This document shows positions 1-6,363 of a stretch of DNA of 36,735 nucleotides, in pieces. A program made the translations under genes and the position numbers. Origin of the DNA: Actinomyces israelii DSM 43320 (GTDB lineage Bacteria > Actinomycetota > Actinomycetes > Actinomycetales > Actinomycetaceae); NCBI RefSeq assembly GCF_000711965.1, contig NZ_JONS01000032.1:1-36735 (forward strand), in the 5' to 3' direction. Below the pieces are notes generated by a model, which did not search any database, was not told the origin of the DNA, and was given only the letters and a program-made list of their open reading frames with translations. Position 1 is the stretch's first letter, and the number at the start of each line of letters is the position of its first letter.

Positions 1-897
1 CCTGCCGAGCCTGCGCCTGCGCCCGCGCCCGAGGCGCCTGCCGAGGCCGCCGAGCCTGCGCCCGAGGCCGAGCCTGCCGAGCCTGCGCCTGCGGCCGAGC
101 CCAAGGCCGCCGCCACACCCGAGCCCAAGGCTGCCGCAGCACCCGAGCCCGTGGCGACCTCTGCACCCGCAGCACCCGAGCCGGTGGCTGCCGCTGCACC
201 CGCGGCCGCCGACCCCAAGGACGGGGAGCTGATCGACATCAGCGGCCAGGCCCGCATTGCCCCCTCCCTGCTCCACAACGCTGAGATTCTCGGCGTCACC
301 CGCGACGGCTGCCTCCTGACGATCACGGTCAAGATCAATGTTGACGGCTCCTACACGCTCCAGGTCTGGGATGACGGGGAGCTCATTGGCGAGCTGCCGC
401 TGTCGGGCGAGGCGGGGGACATCCGTGTGCTCCAGTACCTCATGACTGCGAACGTCGGGACCCTGGCTCGAGGCTACGACTTCGTCATTGTCAACGAGAA
501 CGGCGATAAGGTCGTCCAGTACGACTGGGACTTCGAGGGCTCTGCGAACGTGATGGCGGAGTGCCACGAGAAGGCGGCGTGCGGTGGCGCGGCGTCAGGG
601 ACTGCGGCCGGTGAACCGGCCGCCATGACTGGGGTCGCAGCGGCTTCTGAGTCGGCTGAGGCCGCCGGATCCGCCGAGCCGGTCGCAGCCGCCGAGCCCG
701 CCGAGCCGGGCGCGGTTGCCGAGCCGGTTGCAGCCGCCGAGCCGGCGAAGGCCGCTGAGCCCGCCGAGGCCGCCGCCCCGATGGGAAGCCCCGAGCTGGC
801 CCACACGGGCACGAGCGCCCTGATCTTCGGCCTCACCTCGGTGCTCCTCGTTGGTGCGGGGGCCGCCGCTCTTCGTATCAGGCGTCGTCGCGCCTGA
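1..897 (+). CDS. LAXTG cell-wall-anchored surface protein, C-terminal part
   Basis: The reading frame is open from the first base, so this is the 3' part (298 codons) of a longer gene. Three zones are visible: an N-terminal low-complexity Pro/Ala/Glu/Lys stretch (about residues 1-72 of the visible part), a compact central domain of about 120 residues with two cysteines (around DGELIDISGQ to the CHEKAACGG segment), and a second Ala/Glu/Pro-rich stalk. The end is a classical sorting signal: LAHTG at visible residues 266-270, a hydrophobic span, and a basic RIRRRRA tail. LAXTG is the motif of class E sortases in actinobacteria, so the protein is probably exported and linked to peptidoglycan, with the PA-rich stalk spanning the wall. 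I do not recognise the central domain. The signal peptide lies outside the window. A GTG at 151 could be read as a start but has no reason to be one. Confidence 0.85.
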   Translation, partial: PAEPAPAPAPEAPAEAAEPAPEAEPAEPAPAAEPKAAATPEPKAAAAPEPVATSAPAAPEPVAAAAPAAADPKDGELIDISGQARIAPSLLHNAEILGVTRDGCLLTITVKINVDGSYTLQVWDDGELIGELPLSGEAGDIRVLQYLMTANVGTLARGYDFVIVNENGDKVVQYDWDFEGSANVMAECHEKAACGGAASGTAAGEPAAMTGVAAASESAEAAGSAEPVAAAEPAEPGAVAEPVAAAEPAKAAEPAEAAAPMGSPELAHTGTSALIFGLTSVLLVGAGAAALRIRRRRA

Positions 898-958
898 GGC
901 GGAGCCGCGAGGCTGACGGGCAGCTGACCCGCTTCACCGACTGCGGCTGAACCGATTC

Positions 959-997
959 CCGGGCCCGGGAGGACCATCACGGTCCTCCCGGGCCCGG
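959..997 (+). terminator. Strong intrinsic-type hairpin after the LAXTG gene
   Basis: A perfect 17-bp stem (959-975 with 981-997, arm CCGGGCCCGGGAGGACC) closes a 5-base loop, 62 bases after the stop codon. It has no T-run, as is common in high-GC actinobacteria. It should terminate the surface-protein transcript and insulate rpmE. Confidence 0.8.
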
Positions 998-1017
998 CCG
1001 GTCGACGCCGCAGTCCT

Positions 1018-1079
1018 TTCGCCGAGACCGGTTCACTTCCGGCTCGAGATCGGTTCGGTTCCGCGTCGAGATCGGTCCG
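1018..1079 (+). repeat. Intergenic GAGATCGGT repeat, copy 1 (three units)
   Basis: Three head-to-tail units of about 22-23 bp lie at 1021-1042, 1043-1065 and 1066-1079 (the last truncated). Each starts with (C/T)CGAGA(T/C)CGGT and is followed by a TTC-rich linker. Related units lie at 1508-1546 and 2697-2733, and a partial inverted copy at 18468-18486, all between genes. The function is unknown. Confidence 0.6.
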
Positions 1080-1138
1080 TGCGACAGTGCGGAGGACGCC
1101 CGGGTGCGCTGAATCACGCGGCCACCGCCGTCGTCTCA

Positions 1139-1167
1139 TTGTGCGCCCGAGGAGCCGGTGGCACAAT
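1139..1167 (+). promoter_or_regulatory. Candidate promoter of rpmE
   Basis: TTGTGC (1139-1144) and CACAAT (1162-1167) are separated by 17 bases, a fair match to a housekeeping sigma-70 promoter. A start near 1174 would give an rpmE leader of about 60 bases. Predicted by eye only. The rest of the 898-1236 gap holds the terminator and repeat listed here. Confidence 0.4.
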
Positions 1168-1236
1168 CGCTCCCGGCCTCCGGTTCACCCGCACCCTCAT
1201 GCGGGACCCGGGACCCTCTGAATGCTAGGAGATACC

Positions 1237-1449
1237 ATGAAGCAGGGGATTCACCCCGACTACGTGCCCACCACTGTCACGTGCACGTGCGGCAACACCT
1301 TCGAGACCCGCTCCACCGTCACCTCCGGGGAGATCCGCGTGGACGTGTGCTCGGCCTGCCACCCGTTCTACACGGGCAAGCAGAAGATTCTTGACACCGG
1401 CGGTCGTGTGGCCCGCTTCGAGGCCCGCTACGGCAAGCGCAAGAAGTAG
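1237..1449 (+). CDS. rpmE: 50S ribosomal protein L31
   Basis: This is a 70-aa protein beginning [20 protein letters not shown] and ending in a basic RYGKRKK tail, the usual length and composition of bacterial L31 in the large ribosomal subunit. It is the zinc-type (C+) form: cysteines occur in the TCTCG segment and in the VCSAC segment that precedes HPFYTGKQK, so it probably binds one zinc ion. An ATG 15 bases upstream (1222) is also in frame, but 1237 is chosen because the AGGAG at 1227-1231 is well spaced for it and the family begins with MK. It stands alone, between its own candidate promoter and a hairpin at 1459-1500. Zinc-dependent exchange with a C- paralogue is known elsewhere but cannot be judged here. 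Confidence 0.97.
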   Translation: MKQGIHPDYVPTTVTCTCGNTFETRSTVTSGEIRVDVCSACHPFYTGKQKILDTGGRVARFEARYGKRKK

Positions 1450-1458
1450 CCGGCCTGC

Positions 1459-1500
1459 ACGACGCCGACGGGCGCTCCGAACGAGCCCCGTCGGCGTCGT
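1459..1500 (+). terminator. Hairpin terminator after rpmE
   Basis: A perfect 14-bp stem, ACGACGCCGACGGG (1459-1472) with its complement at 1487-1500, and a 14-base loop begin 9 bases after the rpmE stop. No U-tract follows. Confidence 0.75.
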
Positions 1501-1507
1501 CGCGTCT

Positions 1508-1546
1508 GGCCGAGATCGGTTCAGTTCCGCATCGAGATCGGTTCCA
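1508..1546 (+). repeat. Intergenic GAGATCGGT repeat, copy 2
   Basis: Two units, GCCGAGATCGGTTCAGTTCC and then ATCGAGATCGGTTCC, fill the space between the rpmE hairpin and the prfA start. They belong to the same family as 1018-1079 and 2697-2733. Confidence 0.6.
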
Positions 1547-1587
1547 GATACCGCGCCCCCCGTCCATCCCGAGGCTCCGAGGACACC

Positions 1588-2676
1588 ATGAGCGAGGACT
1601 TCTCCGCCGTCGAGCCGCTGCTCGCCGAGTACGCCGACCTGGAGCGGGACATGGCCGACCCGGCCGTCGCCTCCGACCCCGGCGCCATGCGCCGCCTGGG
1701 CCGCCGCTACGCCGAGCTCGGACGGGTCATGACCGCTCACCGCGCCTGGCGGACCGCCTCGGAGGACCTCGCCGACGCCCGTGAGCTCGCCGTCGACGAC
1801 GCCGACTTCGCCGCCGAGCTTCCTGGGCTGGCCGAGGCCGAGGCCGCGGCCGCCGACCGGCTGCGCGAGGTGCTGGTGCCCCGCGACCCCGACGACGCCC
1901 GCGACGTCATTATCGAGGTCAAGGCGGGTGAGGGCGGCGAGGAGTCGGCGCTGTTCGCCTCCGACCTGGCCCGCATGTACGCCCGCTACGCCGAGCGCAT
2001 GGGGTGGGCCGTGGAGATCCTGGACGCCGCCGAGTCCGACCTCGGCGGGTACAAGGACGTGCGCCTGGCCATTAAGGCCCGCGGCACGGCGGAGCCCCAG
2101 GAGGGGGTGTGGGCGCACCTGAAGTACGAGGGCGGCGTGCACCGCGTCCAGCGCGTGCCCGTCACCGAGAGCCAGGGCCGCATCCACACCTCCGCCGTCG
2201 GCGTGCTCGTCATGCCCGAGGCCGACGACCCCGGCGAGCTCGAGATCGACGCCGCAGACCTGCGCATCGACGTCTTCCGCTCCTCCGGGCCGGGCGGGCA
2301 GTCCGTCAACACCACTGACTCGGCCGTGCGCATCACCCACCTGCCCACCGGCATCGTCGTGTCCATGCAGAACGAGAAGTCCCAGCTGCAGAACAAGGAG
2401 GCGGCCATGCGCGTGCTGCGCGCGCGCCTGCTCGCCGAGCGCGCCGCCGCCGCGGCCGCCGAGGAGGCCGATGCCCGCCGCTCCCAGGTGCGCACCGTGG
2501 ACAGGAGCGAGCGCATCCGCACCTACAACTTCCCCGAGAACCGCATCGCCGACCACCGTACCGGCTACAAGGCCTACAACCTGGACTCCGTGCTCGACGG
2601 CGACCTCGGGCCAATCATCTCCAGTGCGATCGAGATGGACGGGGCCGAGCGCCTCGCCGCGATCGGCGAGAAGTGA
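1588..2676 (+). CDS. prfA: Peptide chain release factor 1
   Basis: The 362-aa protein is the standard length of RF1, which reads UAA and UAG in the ribosomal A site and triggers peptide release in the cytoplasm. The stop-codon recognition tripeptide appears as PVT (residues 191-193) in [17 protein letters not shown]. The peptidyl-transferase loop carries GGQ at 236-238 in [17 protein letters not shown], whose glutamine is the usual target of PrmC methylation. An N-terminal helical domain (1-100) and a C-terminal helix rich in Ala/Glu/Arg complete the fold. The PxT tripeptide, rather than SPF, separates it from RF2. The prmC gene follows by about 80 bases, as in many bacteria, so factor and modifying enzyme are adjacent. 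The ATG at 1588 follows GAGGCTCCGAGGACACC, a modest ribosome-binding site. Confidence 0.97.
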   Translation: MSEDFSAVEPLLAEYADLERDMADPAVASDPGAMRRLGRRYAELGRVMTAHRAWRTASEDLADARELAVDDADFAAELPGLAEAEAAAADRLREVLVPRDPDDARDVIIEVKAGEGGEESALFASDLARMYARYAERMGWAVEILDAAESDLGGYKDVRLAIKARGTAEPQEGVWAHLKYEGGVHRVQRVPVTESQGRIHTSAVGVLVMPEADDPGELEIDAADLRIDVFRSSGPGGQSVNTTDSAVRITHLPTGIVVSMQNEKSQLQNKEAAMRVLRARLLAERAAAAAAEEADARRSQVRTVDRSERIRTYNFPENRIADHRTGYKAYNLDSVLDGDLGPIISSAIEMDGAERLAAIGEK

Positions 2677-2696
2677 CGCCCGCCCCCGCCGCACTT

Positions 2697-2733
2697 CGCC
2701 GAGATCGGTCGAGTTCCGCGTCGAGATCGGTGC
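2697..2733 (+). repeat. Intergenic GAGATCGGT repeat, copy 3
   Basis: CGCCGAGATCGGTCGAGTTC followed by CGCGTCGAGATCGGTGC. It lies between the prfA stop and the prmC start region and runs almost into the start codons. Same family as copies 1 and 2. Confidence 0.6.
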
Positions 2734-2740
2734 AGAGCCC

Positions 2741-2762
2741 CATGTGTCCCATGTGTCCCATG
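2741..2762 (+). repeat. 9-bp tandem repeat generating three in-frame ATG codons at prmC
   Basis: CATGTGTCC occurs twice in tandem and is followed by CATGAGTC, placing in-frame ATGs at 2742, 2751 and 2760. The alternative N-termini would be [17 protein letters not shown] or MSHL. No clear ribosome-binding site favours any of them. Slippage of the repeat would add or remove three residues without changing frame. Confidence 0.6.
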
Positions 2763-3653
2763 AGTCACCTTGACCGCTATGCGCTGCGCGGCGAGGTGCG
2801 GGCTGCCGCAGCGCGTCTTGCGGACGCGGGCGTCGCCTCGCCGGAGAACGACGCCCGACTGCTCGCCGAGCACCTGCTGGGCGCTCCGCTGCTTCTGGCC
2901 GACGGCGCCGACTCCGACTTCCCGTCCGCCTACCGCTTGCTCGTTGCGCGCCGCGCCGCACGTGAGCCGCTCCAGCACATTCTGGGCGTCATGTGGTTCC
3001 GGGGCCTGGAGCTGGCGAGCCGACCGGGTGTGTTCATCGTCCGCCCCGAGACCGAGGTGGTGGCGGAGGCCGCTGTCGAGGCCGCCCGGCGGATGACCGA
3101 CGACGACGGCGCCCCGCTCGCCGTCGACCTGTGCGCGGGCTCGGGCGCAATCGCGGTGGCGCTCGCCCACGAGGTCCCCCAGGCGCGCCTGGTCGCCGTC
3201 GAGATTGACGAGACGGCCGCGGCTCTGGCTCGGGAAAACTGCGCGAGCCTGGCTCCCGGACGGGTGGAGGTGGTGTGCGGCGATGCCGTAGACCCGCGGG
3301 TGCTGCGCGACCTGGACGGCCGGGTCGACGTCGTCGTCTCCAATCCGCCGTACGTGCCCGCCGGCGCGGTCGAGGACCTTGAGACCCAGAGGTATGACCC
3401 GGAGGCGGCCCTGTTCGGCGGGGGGGAGGACGGACTGGCCGTGCCGCGCGCCGTCGTCGGCCGTGCAGCCGCCCTCCTGCGCCCCGGCGGCGTCCTCGTC
3501 ATGGAGCACGACGCCGGACAGGGAGGGGCACTGCGGCAGACTGCGGTCGCCGTCGGGTTCGAGGCGGCGCTCACCGGACAGGACCTCACGGGCCGCGACC
3601 GCTATTTGCGTGCGGTGCGCGTATCGGGGGCGCCGGGCTCCGACCGCCCCTGA
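2760..3653 (+). CDS. prmC: Release factor glutamine methyltransferase
   Basis: The 297-aa protein is an N5-glutamine methyltransferase that transfers a methyl group from S-adenosylmethionine to the glutamine of the GGQ loop of RF1/RF2. An N-terminal helical substrate-binding domain (about 1-90) precedes a Rossmann-like SAM domain with [15 protein letters not shown] (SAM-binding glycine-rich loop) and the diagnostic NPPYVP catalytic motif that positions the amide. Its place directly after prfA fits this role. The open frame extends upstream to 2673, but that part is repeat sequence, and 2760 fits the family start ([15 protein letters not shown]). Two other in-frame ATGs lie at 2742 and 2751. 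Tandem stops (TGATAG) end the gene. Confidence 0.93.
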   Translation: MSHLDRYALRGEVRAAAARLADAGVASPENDARLLAEHLLGAPLLLADGADSDFPSAYRLLVARRAAREPLQHILGVMWFRGLELASRPGVFIVRPETEVVAEAAVEAARRMTDDDGAPLAVDLCAGSGAIAVALAHEVPQARLVAVEIDETAAALARENCASLAPGRVEVVCGDAVDPRVLRDLDGRVDVVVSNPPYVPAGAVEDLETQRYDPEAALFGGGEDGLAVPRAVVGRAAALLRPGGVLVMEHDAGQGGALRQTAVAVGFEAALTGQDLTGRDRYLRAVRVSGAPGSDRP

Positions 3654-3678
3654 TAGCGCGCGTTGTGCATAGTCGTGA

Positions 3679-3706
3679 AGGAGCCCGCGGCCGCCGATCG
3701 GCTCCT
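3679..3706 (+). terminator. Possible weak hairpin after prmC
   Basis: AGGAGCC (3679-3685) pairs with GGCTCCT (3700-3706) around a 14-base loop, 25 bases after the prmC stop. A 12-bp palindrome, GCGAGCGCTCGC, follows at 3709-3720. Either could contribute to termination; this is weak evidence. Confidence 0.35.
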
Positions 3707-3830
3707 GCGCGAGCGCTCGCTGCTTCGTGTGGCGCGACCCGTGCACGTGAGGTGCTCGCCGTCGTCACCGCGTGACAGCGATAGAGCATCTGTTGTGACG
3801 ACCCTCATGGATCGGCGGGATGTATGCGCC

Positions 3831-3867
3831 TATACTGAATCACTGAGGCAGTCAGTGATTCAGGAGG
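3831..3867 (+). promoter_or_regulatory. Promoter and inverted-repeat operator of the XRE-ImmA-PIN cassette
   Basis: TATACT (3831-3836) is a good -10 element, with no clear -35. Immediately after it lies a perfect inverted repeat, TGAATCACTGA (3836-3846), spacer GGCAG, TCAGTGATTCA (3852-3862), followed by the ribosome-binding site AGGAGG (3862-3867). A dimeric HTH protein bound here would block both transcription start and ribosome access. The XRE protein encoded 7 bases downstream is the obvious candidate for autorepression. Confidence 0.7.
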
Positions 3868-3873
3868 TGTGTC

Positions 3874-4212
3874 ATGACGGCTCCGACTGTTCCTATCAGT
3901 GTCGCCCGAGCCTTGGACCAGGCGGGCTTCTCCCAGCGGAAGGCCGCGGAGCTGACCGGGATCTCCCAACCCACTCTCTCGCGGATCCTCAGCGGCCAAC
4001 GGGCGCCGACCCTGCCCGAGCTGATTCTCCTGGCCCAGGTGACCGGTGTGCCGCTGGCCAGCCTCACCGGTCGCGGTACCGTGGCAGACCGCTGCCTTAT
4101 GGCCGCGCGCGCGGTCGACGGTGCAGCGATGGAGGAGATGCGCCGAACACTCATCGGCTACCTCGAACTCGATGCCTATCTGGCGGATCAGGCCATTCCA
4201 AGGGCCTGCTGA
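3874..4212 (+). CDS. XRE-family HTH regulator, likely antitoxin-like
   Basis: The 112-aa protein has a Cro/CI-type helix-turn-helix at about residues 8-65 (VARALDQAGFSQRKAAELTG, then ISQPTLSRILSGQRAPTLPE), in which SQPTLSRILSG reads as the recognition helix. The C-terminal half (70-112) is helical and may mediate dimerisation or contact with the partner. The start is set by AGGAGG seven bases upstream. Its stop overlaps the ATG of the ImmA/IrrE-like gene (TGATG), so the two are translationally coupled. In known XRE/ImmA pairs (ImmR-ImmA of ICEBs1, DdrO-IrrE), the metalloprotease cleaves the repressor; that would be a natural circuit here but is inferred only from gene order. Confidence 0.85.
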   Translation: MTAPTVPISVARALDQAGFSQRKAAELTGISQPTLSRILSGQRAPTLPELILLAQVTGVPLASLTGRGTVADRCLMAARAVDGAAMEEMRRTLIGYLELDAYLADQAIPRAC

Positions 4213-5054
4213 TGATCAGTACTCAGGACCGCGGGCGCCAGGCGGCGGAGCGCTTCCGCGAGCAGTACGGATTGGGGGAGGGGCCATTAGGGGACCTCGT
4301 CGGCATTGTCGAGGAGACTACAGGCTATGATGTTGCCATTGTCGAGGCCCCTTCTGAGGAGCATGGCCTGACGATGACCGACCCCCTGCGCGGGGTGACC
4401 TTCATCGCCGTCGCCGCCAGCCGGCATCCTATGCGCCAACGAAGCACTCTCGCGCACGAGCTCAGCCATGTTGTCCATTGCGATGGTGGCCTCGTGCTGA
4501 GGGAGGGTAAAGGAGGCCGACGGCCGGTGCCAGAGCGGCTCGCCGACGCTTTCGCACGACACCTTCTTGTTCCTCGCTCTGCGATCCTGCAAATCATGAA
4601 AGACCACAACGGTGCTTGGAGTGAAGCGGATCTCTCACTTGTTGTGCGCAAGTTCCTTGTCTCCCCCGCTATTGCCGCTATCGCACTGAGTGAGGCCGGA
4701 GCCATTGCCGATGACCTCAAGAAGGTGTGGATGCAGATCTGGACACCGGACCTGGCTACGCGTCACGGGTGGGGCGACTACTACGCCGCGCTCCAAGGTG
4801 AGTCCAGACGCACGCGCCCACCGCGCCGGCTCCTTGCCAGGGCCGTTGAGGGCTATCGGCGGGGCGTGGTCTCTCTGCAGAGGCTGTCTGCGCTCCGCGG
4901 ACTGCCGACTGAGGAAGTCCTGGGCGAGTTGACGCACGCCGGGGTGCATCCGCCATCTGCGGAGCCCGCTTGGGCGGTGCCTGAGAGCCTTCCCGCTCCA
5001 TCACTCGATCTTGCCGATCTTGACGCGCTTCTTGAAGACGAGGATGGGGCATGA
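4212..5054 (+). CDS. ImmA/IrrE family zinc metallo-endopeptidase
   Basis: The 280-aa protein carries the COG2856/DUF955 signature: STLAHELSHVVH with HELSH at residues 82-86 (two zinc-binding histidines and the catalytic glutamate), and a downstream glutamate (E108) in PERLADAFARHLLVP that is the usual third ligand. Family members cleave XRE repressors after a signal such as DNA damage. The C-terminal half (about 130-280) includes a helical segment (SEADLSLVVRKFLVSPAIAAIALSEAG) typical of the family, then an extension ending in acidic DLDALLEDEDGA. The frame is open upstream to 3663, but that part overlaps the XRE gene, so the ATG at 4212 is taken as the start. It overlaps the next gene by ATGA. 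Confidence 0.85.
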   Translation: MISTQDRGRQAAERFREQYGLGEGPLGDLVGIVEETTGYDVAIVEAPSEEHGLTMTDPLRGVTFIAVAASRHPMRQRSTLAHELSHVVHCDGGLVLREGKGGRRPVPERLADAFARHLLVPRSAILQIMKDHNGAWSEADLSLVVRKFLVSPAIAAIALSEAGAIADDLKKVWMQIWTPDLATRHGWGDYYAALQGESRRTRPPRRLLARAVEGYRRGVVSLQRLSALRGLPTEEVLGELTHAGVHPPSAEPAWAVPESLPAPSLDLADLDALLEDEDGA

Positions 5055-5566
5055 CCTTGCCCGTCATCCTAGACGCGGGCCCCATCCTCACCTTCTTCGC
5101 CGCTGCAGGCGTTCTGCGGAAACTGCGGGGAAGCCGTTGGCTCACCATTCGGGAAGACGACTGCACCGATAGTCTCAGTGCCGTCGTCGAACGCACGACG
5201 GGGATGCCCTTTCAGAAGCGAGTTCGTCGTTTCAAGGACCTCGGAGAAATCATGGTGATCGCTCACGCTGTTATTCTTGTCGAAGGCGGCACTGATGTCG
5301 TCATCGTGATCGACGATGGGGATGGGGCTCGTCTGGCTGATGCGGAAGCGCAGCGATTGGAACGTATTCGGGAACGGGACCCCATGGTTGGTACGCTGTC
5401 GCTGGTCCGTACCGTGACGATCCTGGAAGCTGCAGTCACGCGAGGACTGATTGCAGATCGCGGAGAGCTGCGCCGTCTCTACGGCAGGATGCGCGACCTT
5501 GATGACGGCCTTGAGCCCATCGACAAGACCGGGCTTCTCGCAAGGCGGCTGTGGGAAGGCCGGTGA
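5051..5566 (+). CDS. PIN-like domain protein, third gene of XRE-ImmA cassette
   Basis: The 171-aa protein begins MTLPVILDAGPILTFFAAAG, a PIN-type first strand with the conserved Asp at residue 8. A LGEIMVIAHA segment (Glu66) and VIVIDDGDGARLADAE (Asp88, Asp89, Asp91) supply the other acidic positions expected of a metal-dependent PIN nuclease. PIN proteins of this size are commonly ribonuclease toxins (VapC). Unlike VapBC, the partner genes are an XRE repressor and an ImmA/IrrE protease, and the start overlaps the protease stop by ATGA, so all three are one operon. Activity as an RNase toxin or as an effector is inferred. A hairpin at 5645-5666 may end the transcript. Confidence 0.7.
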   Translation: MTLPVILDAGPILTFFAAAGVLRKLRGSRWLTIREDDCTDSLSAVVERTTGMPFQKRVRRFKDLGEIMVIAHAVILVEGGTDVVIVIDDGDGARLADAEAQRLERIRERDPMVGTLSLVRTVTILEAAVTRGLIADRGELRRLYGRMRDLDDGLEPIDKTGLLARRLWEGR

Positions 5567-5644
5567 TCCTCTGGCCTGGCTCGGTCTGTGATCGGCGAGG
5601 ACCTAGGCGGTCGTTGCGGCGGTGCGCCTTGCATGGCTCGGTGT

Positions 5645-5666
5645 GCCGGGCGCCCGCACGCCCGGC
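5645..5666 (+). terminator. Hairpin after the XRE-ImmA-PIN operon
   Basis: GCCGGGCG (5645-5652), loop CCCGCA, CGCCCGGC (5659-5666): a perfect 8-bp GC stem 79 bases after the PIN gene stop. No U-tract. Confidence 0.5.
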
Positions 5667-5738
5667 CCGCTGGCAGCCTCCGGTGCCGCCCTCGCCGTGA
5701 TCGGCCGGGGAAGTTTCGCTGCCATGCCCAGAACGTGG

Positions 5739-5756
5739 CGTACACTTTCCTGTACG
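5739..5756 (+). promoter_or_regulatory. YefM-type operator
   Basis: CGTACA (5739-5744), six bases, TGTACG (5751-5756): two GTAC-core hexamers in inverted orientation, 12 bp centre to centre. The E. coli YefM-YoeB operator is built of TGTACA-like hexamers with the same spacing, so autoregulation by the YefM protein encoded 25 bases downstream is likely. Confidence 0.65.
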
Positions 5757-5780
5757 TTTTGCCTGAGGGGGTCGGCCAGC

Positions 5781-6038
5781 ATGAAGACCATGAGTTACAG
5801 CGAGTCCCGTGCCCGTTATGCCGAGGTGCTGGACTCCGTCGTCGATGACTGCGAGGAGGTTGTCATCACCCGGGCCGGGCGCGAGCCGGCGGTGATCGTC
5901 TCGCTGGCGGAGTACCAGTCCCTCAAGGAGACCGACTACCTCCTGCGCAACCCCGCCAACGCCAAGCGCCTGCTGGAGTCGATCGCCTCACTGGAGGCCG
6001 GCCATGGCGCCATCCACGAGCTTATCGAACTGGACTGA
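5781..6038 (+). CDS. yefM: Antitoxin YefM, Phd/YefM family
   Basis: The 85-aa protein has the Phd/YefM fold in its N-terminal half (MSYSESRARYAEVLDSVVDD, EEVVITRAGREPAVIVSLAEY), which dimerises and binds DNA. Its C-terminal half (SLKETDYLLRNPANAKRLLE through HELIELD) should wrap around and neutralise the toxin. The NPANAKRLLESI stretch is characteristic of YefM. ATG 5781 is preferred because GAGGGG lies about 10 bases upstream; ATG 5790 is an alternative. The toxin gene starts 1 base after the stop. Expression is probably autorepressed at the GTAC operator. Confidence 0.93.
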   Translation: MKTMSYSESRARYAEVLDSVVDDCEEVVITRAGREPAVIVSLAEYQSLKETDYLLRNPANAKRLLESIASLEAGHGAIHELIELD

Positions 6039-6039
6039 G

Positions 6040-6303
6040 ATGACGCTCATCTGGTCCGATCAGGCGTGGGAGGAGTACTTGTGGTGGCAGGTCCATGACC
6101 GCAAGGTGCTCAGGCGCGTCAACCTGCTCCTGCGCGACATCCAGCGCTCCGGGCACGAGGGGATCGGCAAGCCGGAGGCTCTGCGATATCAGCTGACCGG
6201 CTACTGGTCGCGGCGCATCACCGATGAGCACCGCCTCGTCTACCGCATCGATGGCGATGGCGCCATCCTCATCGCCTCCTGCCGCCACCACTACGGCGAC
6301 TGA
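6040..6303 (+). CDS. yoeB: Toxin YoeB, ribosome-dependent mRNA interferase
   Basis: The 87-aa protein is full length for YoeB, a RelE-superfamily endoribonuclease that cuts mRNA in the ribosomal A site. The catalytic set known from the E. coli protein is present at equivalent positions: Glu46 (GKPEALRYQLTGYWSRRI), Arg65 (TDEHRLVYRI) and the C-terminal His-Tyr at 84-85 (CRHHYGD). Nothing suggests inactivation. The ATG at 6040 almost abuts the yefM stop; a longer frame from 6004 is only overlap with yefM. Confidence 0.95.
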   Translation: MTLIWSDQAWEEYLWWQVHDRKVLRRVNLLLRDIQRSGHEGIGKPEALRYQLTGYWSRRITDEHRLVYRIDGDGAILIASCRHHYGD

Positions 6304-6350
6304 CCCGGCCGGCGCTCACCGGCCAGGCGCGGCCGGTGAGCTTGACAGCG

Positions 6351-6363
6351 TATGGTACTGACG
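6351..6363 (+). promoter_or_regulatory. Leaderless promoter of the AlkD-like gene
   Basis: TATGGT (6351-6356), then six bases and GTG at 6363. The TANNNT-N6-GTG arrangement is the usual pattern of leaderless transcripts in actinobacteria, and no ribosome-binding site is present for any nearby start. Confidence 0.5.

Noticed and set aside
1018-2733. GAGATCGGT arrays as a CRISPR array
   Set aside because: Units are degenerate, adjacent units have no unique spacers of constant length, and copies are scattered; no cas genes are present.
1225-2961. 578-aa minus-strand frame over rpmE, prfA and prmC
   Set aside because: Antisense shadow of three well-identified genes, with no domain of its own.
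3663-4211. Upstream extension of the ImmA/IrrE frame
   Set aside because: It overlaps the XRE gene and its operator; the TGATG junction gives a better start at 4212.
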